Positions 25,060-33,969 of a DNA stretch of 64,000 bases are shown piece after piece. The first letter of the stretch is position 1. Each line of letters starts with the position of its first letter. The DNA is taken from contig NZ_JABKDE010000010.1 in the NCBI RefSeq assembly GCF_013623835.1, positions 82,744-146,743 on the forward strand, written 5' to 3'. The notes beneath the pieces are model-generated. The model was not told where the DNA came from. It saw nothing but the letters and a program-made list of their open reading frames with translations, and did no database searches. The stretch is from Brevibacterium oceani (GTDB taxonomy: Bacteria > Actinomycetota > Actinomycetes > Actinomycetales > Brevibacteriaceae). Position numbers and translations under genes: made by a program.

Positions 25060-26298
25060 CTACTCCTCGACCTTGACCCTCCGGCGGTCCTTCTCCAGCC
25101 GCACCTCGTGGCTCGACCGGGAAGGATTGAGCAGCTTGAGCAGCGACAGTGCAATCACGGCTCCCAGCACCGCGCACCCGGCGGGCAGCAGCATCGCAGT
25201 CTTCGCATCGGCGGCGTCGATGATGTTGCCGGCGATCGCCGAACCGAAGGCGACGCCGAAGCCCAGCGAGGTCCCGAGCCATGCGAAGGCCTCGGTGAGG
25301 CGACGAGGCGGGGCGAGCTGTTCGATGACGGAGTTCGCGCCGATGAGGCTCGGGGCGATCGCCGACCCGACGACGACCAAGATGATGCCGTAGGTGACCA
25401 TCGAATTCGCCAGCAGCATCAGGCACGCGCCGACTGCCAAGGCAGACACCGCGACACCGAAGCGGTGGTGCACGGCGGCCTTCCAATTCCGAGCCCCGTA
25501 CAGCGCCCCGGACACCAGCGATCCCAGTGCCAGGCAGGACAGCAGCACACCGGCCGTGGACTTCACGCCGAGTTCGTCGGCGAAGGCGACGGCGATGACG
25601 TCGATCGCACCGAAGTTCACGCCGAGGAAGATGTTGACGAAGATGATCGCAAGGATGCCCGGGTTCGAGACCACGTGCCCTTTGGCTTCGGTCGTCCGCT
25701 CGACCGGCGGCGGTTCGGTCGCCTTCTGGATGTAGAGAAGCAGCGAGCCCACACCCACGGTAATCATCGAGAGGATGATGCCCGCCGGCGGCCACACCGC
25801 GGTCGCGAGCACCGTGGCCAGCACGGGCCCGGAGACGAACATCAGCTCATCGGCGACGGACTCCCACGAGAACGCGGTCTGCAGCTTCTTCGGCGTATCC
25901 ACGAGGTGTGACCAGCGCGAACGCACGAGCGAACCGACGGAGCCGACAGTGGCGCCGCCCATGCCGGCGAAGGCGAAGATGAGTCCCGGCCACCAGTCGC
26001 CGTAGACGGAGACGATGAGCAGCGTCAGTGCCGCGAGGTGGATGACGACGATGGGTGCCATGACCCGCGACTGCCCGTGGCGGTCGACGAGCCGCGCGAT
26101 CCCGGGGCCGGCAAGGGCTTGGACGATCATGTACACGGCGGAGACGATGCCCGCCAGACCATAGGATCCGGTCACGCCCTGGATGAACAGGACGATTCCC
26201 AGTCCCAGCACGGCGATGGGCATCCGGGCGACGAGACCGGCCAAGGAGAACTTGAGAGCACCGGGAAGCGACAGAATTTCCCGATAGTTGTTGAACAC
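25060..26298 (-). CDS. MFS transporter
   Basis: 412 residues with 12 predicted helices. Motif A-like GIARLVDRHGQSRVMAPIVV follows helix 2; further blocks are SWESVADELMFVSGPVLATV and GSAIAPSLIGANSVIEQLAP, resembling the drug/metabolite efflux-like MFS proteins common in Actinobacteria. A basic C-terminus (EVRLEKDRRRVKVEE) is cytoplasmic. No partner genes indicate the substrate. Confidence 0.83.
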   Translation of the reverse strand: MFNNYREILSLPGALKFSLAGLVARMPIAVLGLGIVLFIQGVTGSYGLAGIVSAVYMIVQALAGPGIARLVDRHGQSRVMAPIVVIHLAALTLLIVSVYGDWWPGLIFAFAGMGGATVGSVGSLVRSRWSHLVDTPKKLQTAFSWESVADELMFVSGPVLATVLATAVWPPAGIILSMITVGVGSLLLYIQKATEPPPVERTTEAKGHVVSNPGILAIIFVNIFLGVNFGAIDVIAVAFADELGVKSTAGVLLSCLALGSLVSGALYGARNWKAAVHHRFGVAVSALAVGACLMLLANSMVTYGIILVVVGSAIAPSLIGANSVIEQLAPPRRLTEAFAWLGTSLGFGVAFGSAIAGNIIDAADAKTAMLLPAGCAVLGAVIALSLLKLLNPSRSSHEVRLEKDRRRVKVEE

Positions 26299-26620
26299 CA
26301 GGAAAGTCTACCGAGCGCCCCGAACGTCGGCCAGGTGAACTCTGCGTTATTACTGGTGAGTCGCCTCACCTCGGCGCCGGTGAGATCACCGTTCGATCAC
26401 AATGCGATCATCGGCGACCGAAGGGCTCGCCGGGACGCGTGCACGGGCGCTGACAAGGACGAACACCCTCGCCGAGGTGGCCCTGCCCTCTCGTGCGACC
26501 GCACGGTCGGGCGCAGGGAGTGTTGCGGATGTGAGAACTGAGTCACCCCGGCCGCTATACAATAGGCGGGATTGCCCACTTTCCCGGCGTGATGCGCCGC
26601 CCCGAAACCCCGGAGTGCCG
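26299..26620. promoter_or_regulatory. Divergent intergenic region between MFS and LCP genes
   Basis: 322 bp without a gene. It holds a GGTGAG-TCGC-CTCACC hairpin (26355-26370), one CCTCGCCGAGGTGGCC motif (26467-26482), and CTATACAATAG (26555-26565), whose TATACAAT is the best -10 candidate for the LCP gene. GGAG before ATG 26621 is its ribosome-binding site. Confidence 0.45.
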
Positions 26621-27664
26621 ATGACGGACAACACCACCTTCGACGATCTCTTCGACCACCAACCCGAAGAACAGCAGCGACCGCGGAAGAAGAAGCGCGT
26701 CTGGCGCAAGGTCCTCGTGGTCCTGCTCATCATCGTCATCCTCGGTGTGCTCGGCATCGGACTCTATGTGTGGAACGTCGGACGGTCCTTCGACGACAAC
26801 GCCAACCGGCTCAGCGATGAACAGGTCTTCGGCAAGCAGAAGAAGAGCGACGGACAGGACGGCGGCACGAACATCCTGCTGCTCGGCTCGGACGAGCCGA
26901 TGAGCGATGTCGACGTCAACGATTCGCGTGGCCTGCGCTCGGACACGATCATGGTCATGCACCTGCCCAAGGACGGCGGCAACGTCCAGGTCATGTCGAT
27001 CCCGCGCGACAGCTACGTCGACATCGAGGGCCACGGCAAGGCGAAGATCAACGCGGCCCTGTCCTACGGCGGTCTACCTCTGGCCGTGTCGACGGTCTCG
27101 GACTTCATCGGTACGGACCTCGATCACGTGGCGATCATTGACTTCGAGGGATTCAAGGCACTGACCGACAGCCTCGGCGGGGTGACCGTGAACTCCGAGC
27201 AGGCCTTCGAGAAGAACGGCTACACCTTCACCCAGGGCGAGAACGTCTTGGGCGGCGACGAGGCGCTGACCTTCGTGCGCGAGCGCAAGTCCTTCAAGGA
27301 CGGCGACTTCCAGCGCGCGCGCAACCAGCAGGCGTTCATCCGCGGGCTGACGAACGAGATCATCTCCGCCGACACCTTGTCGAATCCGAAGAAGATCCAG
27401 GACATGGTGAAGAACTTCGCCCCGTACATGTACGTCGATTCCGGCCTGGACGCGAAGTACATCTCCTCGACCGCCTTCGACATGCGCGACGTCCGCCCTG
27501 GTGACATCGAATTCTTCACCGCTCCCGTCGCCGGCGTCGGCACCTCCCCGGACGGTCAGTCGATCGTCAACGTCGACGAGGACGAGCTGAAGAAGCTCCG
27601 CGACTCGTTCAAGAACGACACCGTCGCCGACTATGTGCAGAACGCCCCGGAGGCGCACCTGTAG
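26621..27664 (+). CDS. LytR-CpsA-Psr (LCP) family protein
   Basis: 347 residues: short Lys/Arg-rich cytoplasmic N-terminus (KKKRVWRK), one membrane helix (about 30-52) and an extracytoplasmic LCP domain (about 82-245). LCP marks are NILLLGSDEP, LRSDTIMVMHLP, VMSIPRDSYVDIEGHGKAKI, GVTVNSEQAF, and ALTFVRERKSFKDGDFQRAR with the conserved Arg residues that bind pyrophosphate. LCP enzymes attach teichoic acids, arabinogalactan or capsule polymers to peptidoglycan. ATG 26621 is chosen because GGAG and the start of the conserved topology agree. Confidence 0.92.
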   Translation: MTDNTTFDDLFDHQPEEQQRPRKKKRVWRKVLVVLLIIVILGVLGIGLYVWNVGRSFDDNANRLSDEQVFGKQKKSDGQDGGTNILLLGSDEPMSDVDVNDSRGLRSDTIMVMHLPKDGGNVQVMSIPRDSYVDIEGHGKAKINAALSYGGLPLAVSTVSDFIGTDLDHVAIIDFEGFKALTDSLGGVTVNSEQAFEKNGYTFTQGENVLGGDEALTFVRERKSFKDGDFQRARNQQAFIRGLTNEIISADTLSNPKKIQDMVKNFAPYMYVDSGLDAKYISSTAFDMRDVRPGDIEFFTAPVAGVGTSPDGQSIVNVDEDELKKLRDSFKNDTVADYVQNAPEAHL

Positions 27665-27680
27665 ACGCTCGCGGCGCAGA

Positions 27681-27720
27681 CGACAGCCCCGTACCAGTTC
27701 GGTCTGGTGCGGGGCTGTCG
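27681..27720 (+). terminator. Terminator hairpin after the LCP gene
   Basis: Stem CGACAGCCCCGTACCAG/CTGGTGCGGGGCTGTCG with one G.U pair and a short loop, followed by TCATACTCTC. It starts 17 bp after the LCP stop. Confidence 0.75.
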
Positions 27721-27789
27721 TCATACTCTCGCCGAGGTGGCCGACCGTGGCCGCGAATGCGGGCATTATGCCCGCCGGCCTTCCACACG

Positions 27790-27828
27790 ACGAACCCCGC
27801 TCCAGGAATGGCCTGGTGCGGGGTTCGT
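27790..27828. terminator. Second hairpin between convergent genes
   Basis: ACGAACCCCGC and GCGGGGTTCGT pair, with an inner CCAGG/CCTGG extension. It lies between the LCP gene and the convergent secreted-protein gene and probably terminates the latter. A CTCGCCGAGGTGGCC motif (27728-27742) sits between the two hairpins. Confidence 0.65.
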
Positions 27829-27906
27829 CTGGTTCGGACTGTCGGCGGTGACCTTTTCGTCAGCATCGTGGCAATCGTCGAAGCTGTTGCAGACTTCGAG
27901 GCCGTG

Positions 27907-28377
27907 TCAGTCTTCGAACTGGACCTTATGGACTCCGTTGGGTGTGCCCCACTCGTTGTCGGGGTTGGACACGGCTTCATTGGCGACTCCGAGGCTCATC
28001 TTTTCGCCGGTCACTGTGTTCTCGTAGTCGACGTACGTCGTTCCCGCAGCGCCTTCTGCACCGACCCGGTCCCAGTGGGTGACGTTGTCATCGCCGTGCT
28101 CGGCCAGTTCCTCGGCGACCTGCGGTGAGGCGAAAGCTTCGACGCGGTCCGTGGCGCCCTGTCCCCATGCGCGGACGAGCTCATCGGCATACTTGACCGT
28201 ATCGGTCGGGTAGTAGACGGACTGCGTATCGACGTCCGAGGCAGCCGACTGGCTCGACGAGTCGGCGCCGGAAGCATCGGCGGCCATGGCCGGTCCAGTT
28301 GCGAGCCCGACGCCGGTGAGTCCGGCGAAGGTGGCGATTCCCAGGGCGGCTGCGCGATTGCGGATGGTGGTCTTCAT
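27907..28377 (-). CDS. Secreted protein of unknown function
   Basis: 156 residues. A signal peptide with KTTIRNR, a hydrophobic core and a likely cleavage after AMA (about residue 32) is followed by an Asp/Ser-rich linker. The mature C-terminal domain (about 55-156) reads YYPTDTVKYADELVRAWGQG, DRVEAFASPQVAEELAEHGD and WDRVGAEGAAGTTYVDYENT. It may be a small NTF2-like or lipid-binding fold, but I do not recognise it. It has no Cys after the signal. It is likely monocistronic. Confidence 0.75.
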   Translation of the reverse strand: MKTTIRNRAAALGIATFAGLTGVGLATGPAMAADASGADSSSQSAASDVDTQSVYYPTDTVKYADELVRAWGQGATDRVEAFASPQVAEELAEHGDDNVTHWDRVGAEGAAGTTYVDYENTVTGEKMSLGVANEAVSNPDNEWGTPNGVHKVQFED

Positions 28378-28958
28378 TGTGTCGATCCCTTCTTCTCATG
28401 TGCTGCCACCGACCAGCGGTAGGGCTCGGCGGCATGCCTTTGACGGGGATCAGTATTCCGACCGAATCTGAGGCCGCGGCAACGATCACTGGGAACGAAC
28501 TCACAGCCGGTAACGGCATGAAGACAGCACTGTTGCAGTTGCGCGACAGCGGTGAAACACAACCGCAGGAATCGCAGTTGGGTGCGGAGCAGAAGGCCTG
28601 CGACAGCGGGGATCGAGCGACTTCGACGAGGCAGTCGGCGAGGCCGCCACGACCTCGCCGGCGGGTTTCATTGCGACATTTCCGATCAAGCAGCGATACG
28701 CGATCGTGACCGCTCACATCCTCGATAATGACTTGCGCGCCGAGGCGGCCCCATGGTCGACCTCGTCTGTTGCGGGGCGCGGTCGCTCACTTACCGGTTA
28801 CGCCGCAGAACGCGTCGTGCACGACGCGATCGTCGACCGGACGGATGAGTGAGAGCGCGGGCGGGCGCAGGTCCGACACTCGGGCTGCTGCTCCGCCGAT
28901 GAGAGCGCGAGAGGAGTGAGCACGCACAAGCGCGGACTCGCAGGCTGTACCCCGATCG
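28378..28958. other. 581-bp gene-poor spacer with a possible coding remnant
   Basis: No confident gene. In the plus-strand frame ending with TGA at 28849-28851 there is an open stretch from 28556 without an ATG. Its last part has G/C-rich third positions and reads DFDEAVGEAATTSPAGFIAT, later RYAIVTAHILDNDLRAEAAP. The only start codon is a GTG (28706, 48 codons). It may be the decayed 3' end of a gene. The motif GCGCCGAGGCGGCC occurs at about 28737. Confidence 0.3.
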
Positions 28959-30602
28959 CTACTTGCCGAGCACCCCGTCGACGAGGGTCCGGGCGTCGTG
29001 CTGGACGGCCCGCAGGTGGTCTTCGTTGCGCAGGGACTCGGCGTAGATCTTGTAGACGTCTTCCGTGCCCGAGGGGCGCACCGCGAACCAAGAGTTGTCC
29101 GTGGTGACCTTGAGTCCGCCGATCGGAGCGTTGTTCCCCGGCGCCGAGGTGAGCACCGAGGTGACCGCTTCGCCGCCGACGGTCTTCGCGCTCACCTGGC
29201 CGGCATCGAGGGCACCGAGCCGGGCCTTCTGTTCGCGGGTGGCAGGTGCGTCCTGACGGGCATAGGCGCTGGTGCCGTAGTTGGCGGCCAGGCCGGCGTA
29301 GCGCTGCGAGGGGGTCTGGCCCGTCTTCGCGGTCATCTCGGCGGCGAGCAGGGCGAGGATGATGCCGTCCTTGTCCGTCGACCACACCCGACCGTCGCGG
29401 CGTAGGAATGAGGCTCCTGCCGATTCCTCACCACCGAAGGCCAGTGTCGAGTCGAGGAGCCCGGGGACGAACCACTTGAACCCGACGGGCACTTCGAACA
29501 GCGACCTGTCGTGGGCCGAGACGATGCGGTCGACGATCGACGAGGTGACCAGGGTCTTGCCGATTCCGGCACCGGTCGGCCAGCCGGTGCGAGAGTCGAG
29601 CAGGTAGTCGATGGCGGCGGCCAGATAGTGGTTGGGGTTCATCAGGCCCGCATCGGGAGTGACGATGCCGTGGCGGTCGGCATCGGCATCGTTGCCGGTG
29701 GCGATGTCGTAGTCGCCGCGCGAGGCGATGAGCCCGGCCATCGCGAACGGCGAGGAGCAGTCCATGCGGATGTTCTCATCCCAGTCCAAGGTCATGAACG
29801 ACCAGGTGGGGTCGACGTCGGGGTGGACGACATCGAGGTTGAGGTCGTAGTCCTCGGCGATTGCCGCCCAATAGTCGACGCTGGCTCCGCCGAGCGGATC
29901 GGCGCCGATCTTCAGCCCGGAGGAGCGGATGATGTCGAGGTCGATGACGGACCCGAGGTCGTCGACGTAGTTCGAGACGTAGTCGAAGTTCTCGGTGTTC
30001 CCCAGATGGAAGGCCCGTTGGAAGGCGGTGCGCGGAATCTTCTCCCACCCGTCGACGAGGTAGGCGTTGGCGCGTTCGGCGATCCACGTCGTCGTCTCGG
30101 TTCCGGCGGGTCCGCCGTGCGGTGGGTTGTACTTGATGCCGCCGTCGGCGGGCGGGTTGTGGCTGGGGGTGACGATGATGCCGTCGGCCTGCGCGTCCTC
30201 ACGCGACTTCCCCGCGTTGAAGCCGAGGATCGCATGCGAGACGGCCGGAGTCGGCGTGAAACCGTCGCGTTCGTCGATGAGAGCGGGCACCTCGGCGGCG
30301 GCGAGCACCTCGAGGACGGTGAGGAACGCAGGCTCACTCAGGGCATGGGTGTCGCGGCCGAGGAAGATCGGCCCGCGGATGCCCTTGTCGCGGCGGAAAT
30401 CGACGATGGCGGCGGTGATGGCGGCGATGTGCGCCTCGTTGAATGACCGATTGAAGCTCGAACCGCGATGCCCCGAGGTTCCGAAGCTCACGGCCTGCGA
30501 CGGCACTGAAGGGTCGGGGATCAGATCATGGTACGAGTCGAGGAGGGCGGGGATGTCCACGAGATCCCGATCCTGGGCCAACTGGCCGGCGCGAGTAGTC
30601 AT
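28959..30602 (-). CDS. pgm: Phosphoglucomutase (alpha-D-glucose phosphate-specific)
   Basis: 547 residues, interconverting glucose-1-phosphate and glucose-6-phosphate. Motifs in order: phosphoserine loop FGTSGHRGSSFN (about 47-58), TPSHNPPADGGIKYNPPHGG, metal-binding GNDADADRHGIV, sugar-binding GGEESAGASFLRRDG and phosphate-binding AVRPSGTEDVYKIYAES. The length fits the prokaryotic alpha-PGM family. ATG 30602 is preferred over a start nine codons upstream because it begins the conserved TTRAGQLAQ sequence. It supplies precursors for glycogen, trehalose or wall polymers. Confidence 0.95.
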   Translation of the reverse strand: MTTRAGQLAQDRDLVDIPALLDSYHDLIPDPSVPSQAVSFGTSGHRGSSFNRSFNEAHIAAITAAIVDFRRDKGIRGPIFLGRDTHALSEPAFLTVLEVLAAAEVPALIDERDGFTPTPAVSHAILGFNAGKSREDAQADGIIVTPSHNPPADGGIKYNPPHGGPAGTETTTWIAERANAYLVDGWEKIPRTAFQRAFHLGNTENFDYVSNYVDDLGSVIDLDIIRSSGLKIGADPLGGASVDYWAAIAEDYDLNLDVVHPDVDPTWSFMTLDWDENIRMDCSSPFAMAGLIASRGDYDIATGNDADADRHGIVTPDAGLMNPNHYLAAAIDYLLDSRTGWPTGAGIGKTLVTSSIVDRIVSAHDRSLFEVPVGFKWFVPGLLDSTLAFGGEESAGASFLRRDGRVWSTDKDGIILALLAAEMTAKTGQTPSQRYAGLAANYGTSAYARQDAPATREQKARLGALDAGQVSAKTVGGEAVTSVLTSAPGNNAPIGGLKVTTDNSWFAVRPSGTEDVYKIYAESLRNEDHLRAVQHDARTLVDGVLGK

Positions 30603-30677
30603 TCTTCTACCTTGCCAAACCTCGGCCACCTGTCACAGTCCAGTCCACGGAGTTCTTGCATCGTGGACTCCGGGGCA

Positions 30678-30760
30678 TCGAAGCGCGATCCCGCCACGTC
30701 GGAAGCGCGACCCGCCCACATCGAAGCGCGACCAGCCCACGTCGGAGCGCGATCACGTGA
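30678..30760. repeat. Tandem repeat of about 21 bp, nearly four units
   Basis: Units begin at 30678, 30699, 30721 and 30742 and share TCGAAGCGCGAYCCCGCCAC with small differences; the last is shorter. It lies in the spacer between pgm and the acidic-protein gene, outside any confident gene. Confidence 0.75.
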
Positions 30761-30781
30761 TGAGTCTGTCTGGGCGCCGAA

Positions 30782-31075
30782 TCAGTCCGGCGGCTCCACG
30801 GAGTCGTCCTCTTCTTCGTTCGTGTCTCCACCGCTGATGTCTCGGTCTTTGTCGGGGGAGGTCCCCTCGGCCTTGGCCTGAGCCTCTTCGGGGTCCCGCT
30901 CGATCGGCACCTCGTGGTCCTCGGCGATGCGCCGGAGTCGTTCCTCAGGCGTCTGGGAACTGCCTTCTGCGTCTGTCTCTGCGCTGACGCCGACGGCGGA
31001 GCTCTCGATCTGCTGCGCGTCCTCGGTGTCCTGTTCCGGTTCGTTCGTCGGCAGGTTCTTCTTCTCGTCGCTCAT
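30782..31075 (-). CDS. Small acidic hydrophilic protein
   Basis: 97 residues, extremely Glu/Asp-rich, with no hydrophobic segment and probably largely disordered. It starts at ATG 31075 (MSDEKKNLPTNEPEQDTEDA); AGGAG lies about 12 bp upstream. Residues about 42-64 (TPEERLRRIAEDHEVPIERD) resemble the conserved segment of the 34179 and 35836 products (ERLxxVADEIGVTLHRNPDG). It could belong to the same stress-associated group. No known function. Confidence 0.65.
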   Translation of the reverse strand: MSDEKKNLPTNEPEQDTEDAQQIESSAVGVSAETDAEGSSQTPEERLRRIAEDHEVPIERDPEEAQAKAEGTSPDKDRDISGGDTNEEEDDSVEPPD

Positions 31076-31317
31076 GGACTCTCTGCTCCTCTCGGAGGCG
31101 AAGGCCCTCACCGCGTTCGGCGGCGGGGTGGGATCCGCGAAAGCGATATCGCGATCCGTGGACTCGACGTTAGACCCAACCTGGCGTGGGAGCAAGGGGG
31201 TACGGACGCGACCCTGTGCAGCAGGACGACCCTGAGATAGAGTGAAATCACCGCGCGGACAGGCGCCCAGAAGTCTGCCCCACACAACCCCACACCGATG
31301 TGGTGAGGAGTACAGGC

Positions 31318-32328
31318 ATGGTCGGGGCTGAGAGGGAATCGATCACACAGCGAGCGTTCACCGGCGGTCTGCCCGCCGATGCGTTCATCGATGCGACCTT
31401 GGCCGACATCCACCGGCGATATCTGGGCCTCGACGATGGCGAGGTCGCCGACTACATTCCCATCCTCGCCGAGGCGGACCCGAGCAGGTTCGGTCTCAGC
31501 CTCATCGAATCGGCCGGGGCCGTGCATGAGATCGGCGACGCCGATCTCGAATTCTCCATCCAGTCGATCTCGAAGGCCTTCGTCTTCGCTCTCGTCTGCC
31601 AGGCCCGCAGCACCGAACTCGTCCACGAACGCGTGGGTGTGAACAACACGGGACTCCCGTTCAACTCGGTGATGGCCATCGAACTCAACGACGGCAAACC
31701 GCTGAACTCGATGGTCAACGCCGGTGCCATCGCCACGACCGCACTCATGCCCGGGGCCACCTCGGCGGAGAAATGGGAGAACATCCGGTCCGGGCTCTCC
31801 CGCTTCGCCGGTCGGCAGCTGCGCCTCGACGGTCGGGTCTACCAGTCGGAGATGGAGGCGAACCAACGCAACAAGGCTCTGGCCCGTCTGCTCGAGAGCT
31901 ACGGTCGCATCATCACCGACCCGCTCGACACCGTCGACGTCTACACCCGCCAGTGCTCGCTGTTGGTGACCGCGCACGATCTCGCGGTCATGGGCGCGAC
32001 GCTCGCCGACGGCGGCATCAACCCGCTGACCCGCTCCCGCGTGGTCTCTGCCGAGGTCGCCCGCGACACCCTGGCCCTGCTCGCCTCGTGCGGGATGTAC
32101 GAGAACAGCGGGGAGTGGCTCTTCGAGATCGGTCTGCCCGCGAAATCCGGGGTCTCCGGCGGCATCGTCGCCATCGCCCCGGGCAAGGGTGCGTTGGGCA
32201 CCTATTCGCCGAGGTTGGACTCCGCGGGCAACAGCGTGCGCGGTCAGCGCGCGTGCTTCCACATCTCCCGAGCACTGGGGATGAACCTCTTCGCCTCGAA
32301 CGCCGTCGAACGCCCATGGAAAGGATGA
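31318..32328 (+). CDS. glsA: Glutaminase
   Basis: 336 residues of the serine-dependent beta-lactamase-like glutaminase family, converting glutamine to glutamate and ammonia. The catalytic S-x-x-K is in EFSIQSISKAFVFAL (about 76-90). Other family blocks are GVNNTGLPFNSVMAIELNDG, PLNSMVNAGAIATTALM, QRNKALARLLESYGRI, QCSLLVTAHDLAVMGATLAD and GVSGGIVAIAPGKGALGTYS. GAGGAG lies 8 bp before ATG 31318, better than an earlier in-frame GTG. The next gene, an MFS transporter, starts 2 bp after the stop. Confidence 0.95.
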   Translation: MVGAERESITQRAFTGGLPADAFIDATLADIHRRYLGLDDGEVADYIPILAEADPSRFGLSLIESAGAVHEIGDADLEFSIQSISKAFVFALVCQARSTELVHERVGVNNTGLPFNSVMAIELNDGKPLNSMVNAGAIATTALMPGATSAEKWENIRSGLSRFAGRQLRLDGRVYQSEMEANQRNKALARLLESYGRIITDPLDTVDVYTRQCSLLVTAHDLAVMGATLADGGINPLTRSRVVSAEVARDTLALLASCGMYENSGEWLFEIGLPAKSGVSGGIVAIAPGKGALGTYSPRLDSAGNSVRGQRACFHISRALGMNLFASNAVERPWKG

Positions 32329-32330
32329 TG

Positions 32331-33956
32331 ATGACCACCGAAACCGCAGCGCACGAGACCGAGGAGCGGCGGTCCTGGGCCCCGATGATCGGGCTCTTCC
32401 TCGCCCAGGTCCTCATGTCCTTCAACGTGGCGGCACTGCCGATCTCGCTGGGCGGAATGGTCGAGGACTTCGGCGTTCCGCCCACCGTCGCCTCGTCGAC
32501 GATCGTCGTCTACGGACTCGCCGTGGCGGCACTCGTGATGACCGGCGCGAAGCTGGGGCAGCGCATCGGGTGGGTGCTCATCTTCCGCGTGGTGCTCGTC
32601 GTCTTCGCGGCCTCCTCGCTGCTGATGATCTTCTCCCGCACCGTCGCCTGGGTCATCACCGGGCAGCTGCTCGCCGGTGCCGCGGCCGCGATCATCGTGC
32701 CGGCACTGGTCGCACTCATCGCGGAGAACTACCGGGGTGCGCAGCAGGCGGCGGCGGTCGGGTCGCTGGGGTCGGCACGCGCCTTCTCGGGGATGAGCGC
32801 CTTCCTCATCGGCGGCACGTTGGGCACCTTCGTGGGATGGCGGCCGATCTTCTTCATCACACTCGGGCTCGCCGTCGTCGTCTTCGCCCTGACCTTCACG
32901 CTCAAGTCCGATCGCGGCGATGCGTCGATCCGGATCGACGCCGTCGCCTCGGGGCTCATCGGCGCGGCAGTTGTGCTGCTGACAATGGGGTTCAACAACC
33001 TCAACGCGTGGGGCATCATCCGCGCCGAGGATGGGGCACCGTTCGCGGTCGCCGGGCTGTCCCCGGCGCCGGTCTTCATCGTCGTCGGCATCGTCCTCGG
33101 GCAGCTGTTCTTCATGTGGACGAAGCGGCGGAAGGCGGCCGGGAAGGTCCCGCTCGTCGACATCAGCGTGCTCGGTCGGCCGAGCGAACGGGCGGCCGTC
33201 TACGCCATGTTCGTCATCGTCGCCATGGAGGCGGCCGTGAACTTCACGGTCCCGACCTATATCCAGGTCGTCCAGGGGCGGACCCCTTTCGACACGTCGC
33301 TGGCGATGCTGCCGTTCAATCTCACGGTCTTCGTCACCGCCACCCTCATCGTCCGCTTCTACAAGCGCTACGCCCCGCGCACCATCGCGCTGTTCTCGTT
33401 CGGGCTGACGACGGCGGCGCTGGTGTGGTTGGCGTTCGTCGTGACGAACAACTGGGAGACCCTGCCGACGATCCTCGGCCTCATCGTCTTCGGCATCGGT
33501 CAGGGTGCGCTTGTGACCTTGGTGTTCAATGTGCTCGTCACGGCCGCACCGAAGCATCTGGCCGGTGACGTCGGGTCGATCCGCGGCACGGCGCAGAACC
33601 TCGCCTCGGCGGTCGGCACTGCGGTGATGGGCGCCCTGCTGGTCACGGTGCTGTCGACCGGGCTGGTGTCTGCCGCCGACGATCATCCCGAGCTCCCGCC
33701 GGAGCTGATCGCCCAGGTCGACCTCGACAACGCGAACTTCGTCAGCAACGACGAGCTGCGGGAGATCCTCTCGGGGACGACGGCGACACCCGAGCAGGTC
33801 GAGCATGCGGTGGAGCTGAACTCGCAGCAGCGGCTGCGCACCCTCAAGCTCGGTTTCCTCATTCTCGCCGGGATCAGTCTGGCAGCGGCGCTGCCGGCCT
33901 CACGCCTGCCGAAGTATCGTGCGGACGAGATCCCCGATCCGGCGACGGAGGGCTAG
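32331..33956 (+). CDS. MFS transporter with 14 helices (DHA2 type)
   Basis: 541 residues and about 14 hydrophobic segments, the topology of DHA2 drug:H+ antiporters. The N-terminal half has VYGLAVAALVMTGAKLGQRI and AENYRGAQQAAAVGSLGSAR. A large loop near the C-terminus (about 440-500) precedes the last helix. Several ATGs run in series (32316, 32325, 32328, 32331); 32331 has AAGGA at proper distance. Tight spacing to glsA suggests co-transcription and perhaps export of a glutamine-related metabolite, but this is speculative. Confidence 0.85.
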   Translation: MTTETAAHETEERRSWAPMIGLFLAQVLMSFNVAALPISLGGMVEDFGVPPTVASSTIVVYGLAVAALVMTGAKLGQRIGWVLIFRVVLVVFAASSLLMIFSRTVAWVITGQLLAGAAAAIIVPALVALIAENYRGAQQAAAVGSLGSARAFSGMSAFLIGGTLGTFVGWRPIFFITLGLAVVVFALTFTLKSDRGDASIRIDAVASGLIGAAVVLLTMGFNNLNAWGIIRAEDGAPFAVAGLSPAPVFIVVGIVLGQLFFMWTKRRKAAGKVPLVDISVLGRPSERAAVYAMFVIVAMEAAVNFTVPTYIQVVQGRTPFDTSLAMLPFNLTVFVTATLIVRFYKRYAPRTIALFSFGLTTAALVWLAFVVTNNWETLPTILGLIVFGIGQGALVTLVFNVLVTAAPKHLAGDVGSIRGTAQNLASAVGTAVMGALLVTVLSTGLVSAADDHPELPPELIAQVDLDNANFVSNDELREILSGTTATPEQVEHAVELNSQQRLRTLKLGFLILAGISLAAALPASRLPKYRADEIPDPATEG

Positions 33957-33969
33957 AGCTCGGGTCAGT

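Noticed and set aside
28728..28919. Plus-strand ORF of 63 codons between the secreted protein and pgm
   Set aside because: Arg/Pro-rich composition, no ribosome-binding site, and a more coding-like frame overlaps it.
32244..33806. 520-codon antisense ORF opposite the 14-helix MFS gene
   Set aside because: Same reason: reverse-frame shadow of a membrane protein, rich in Asp/Arg/Glu.
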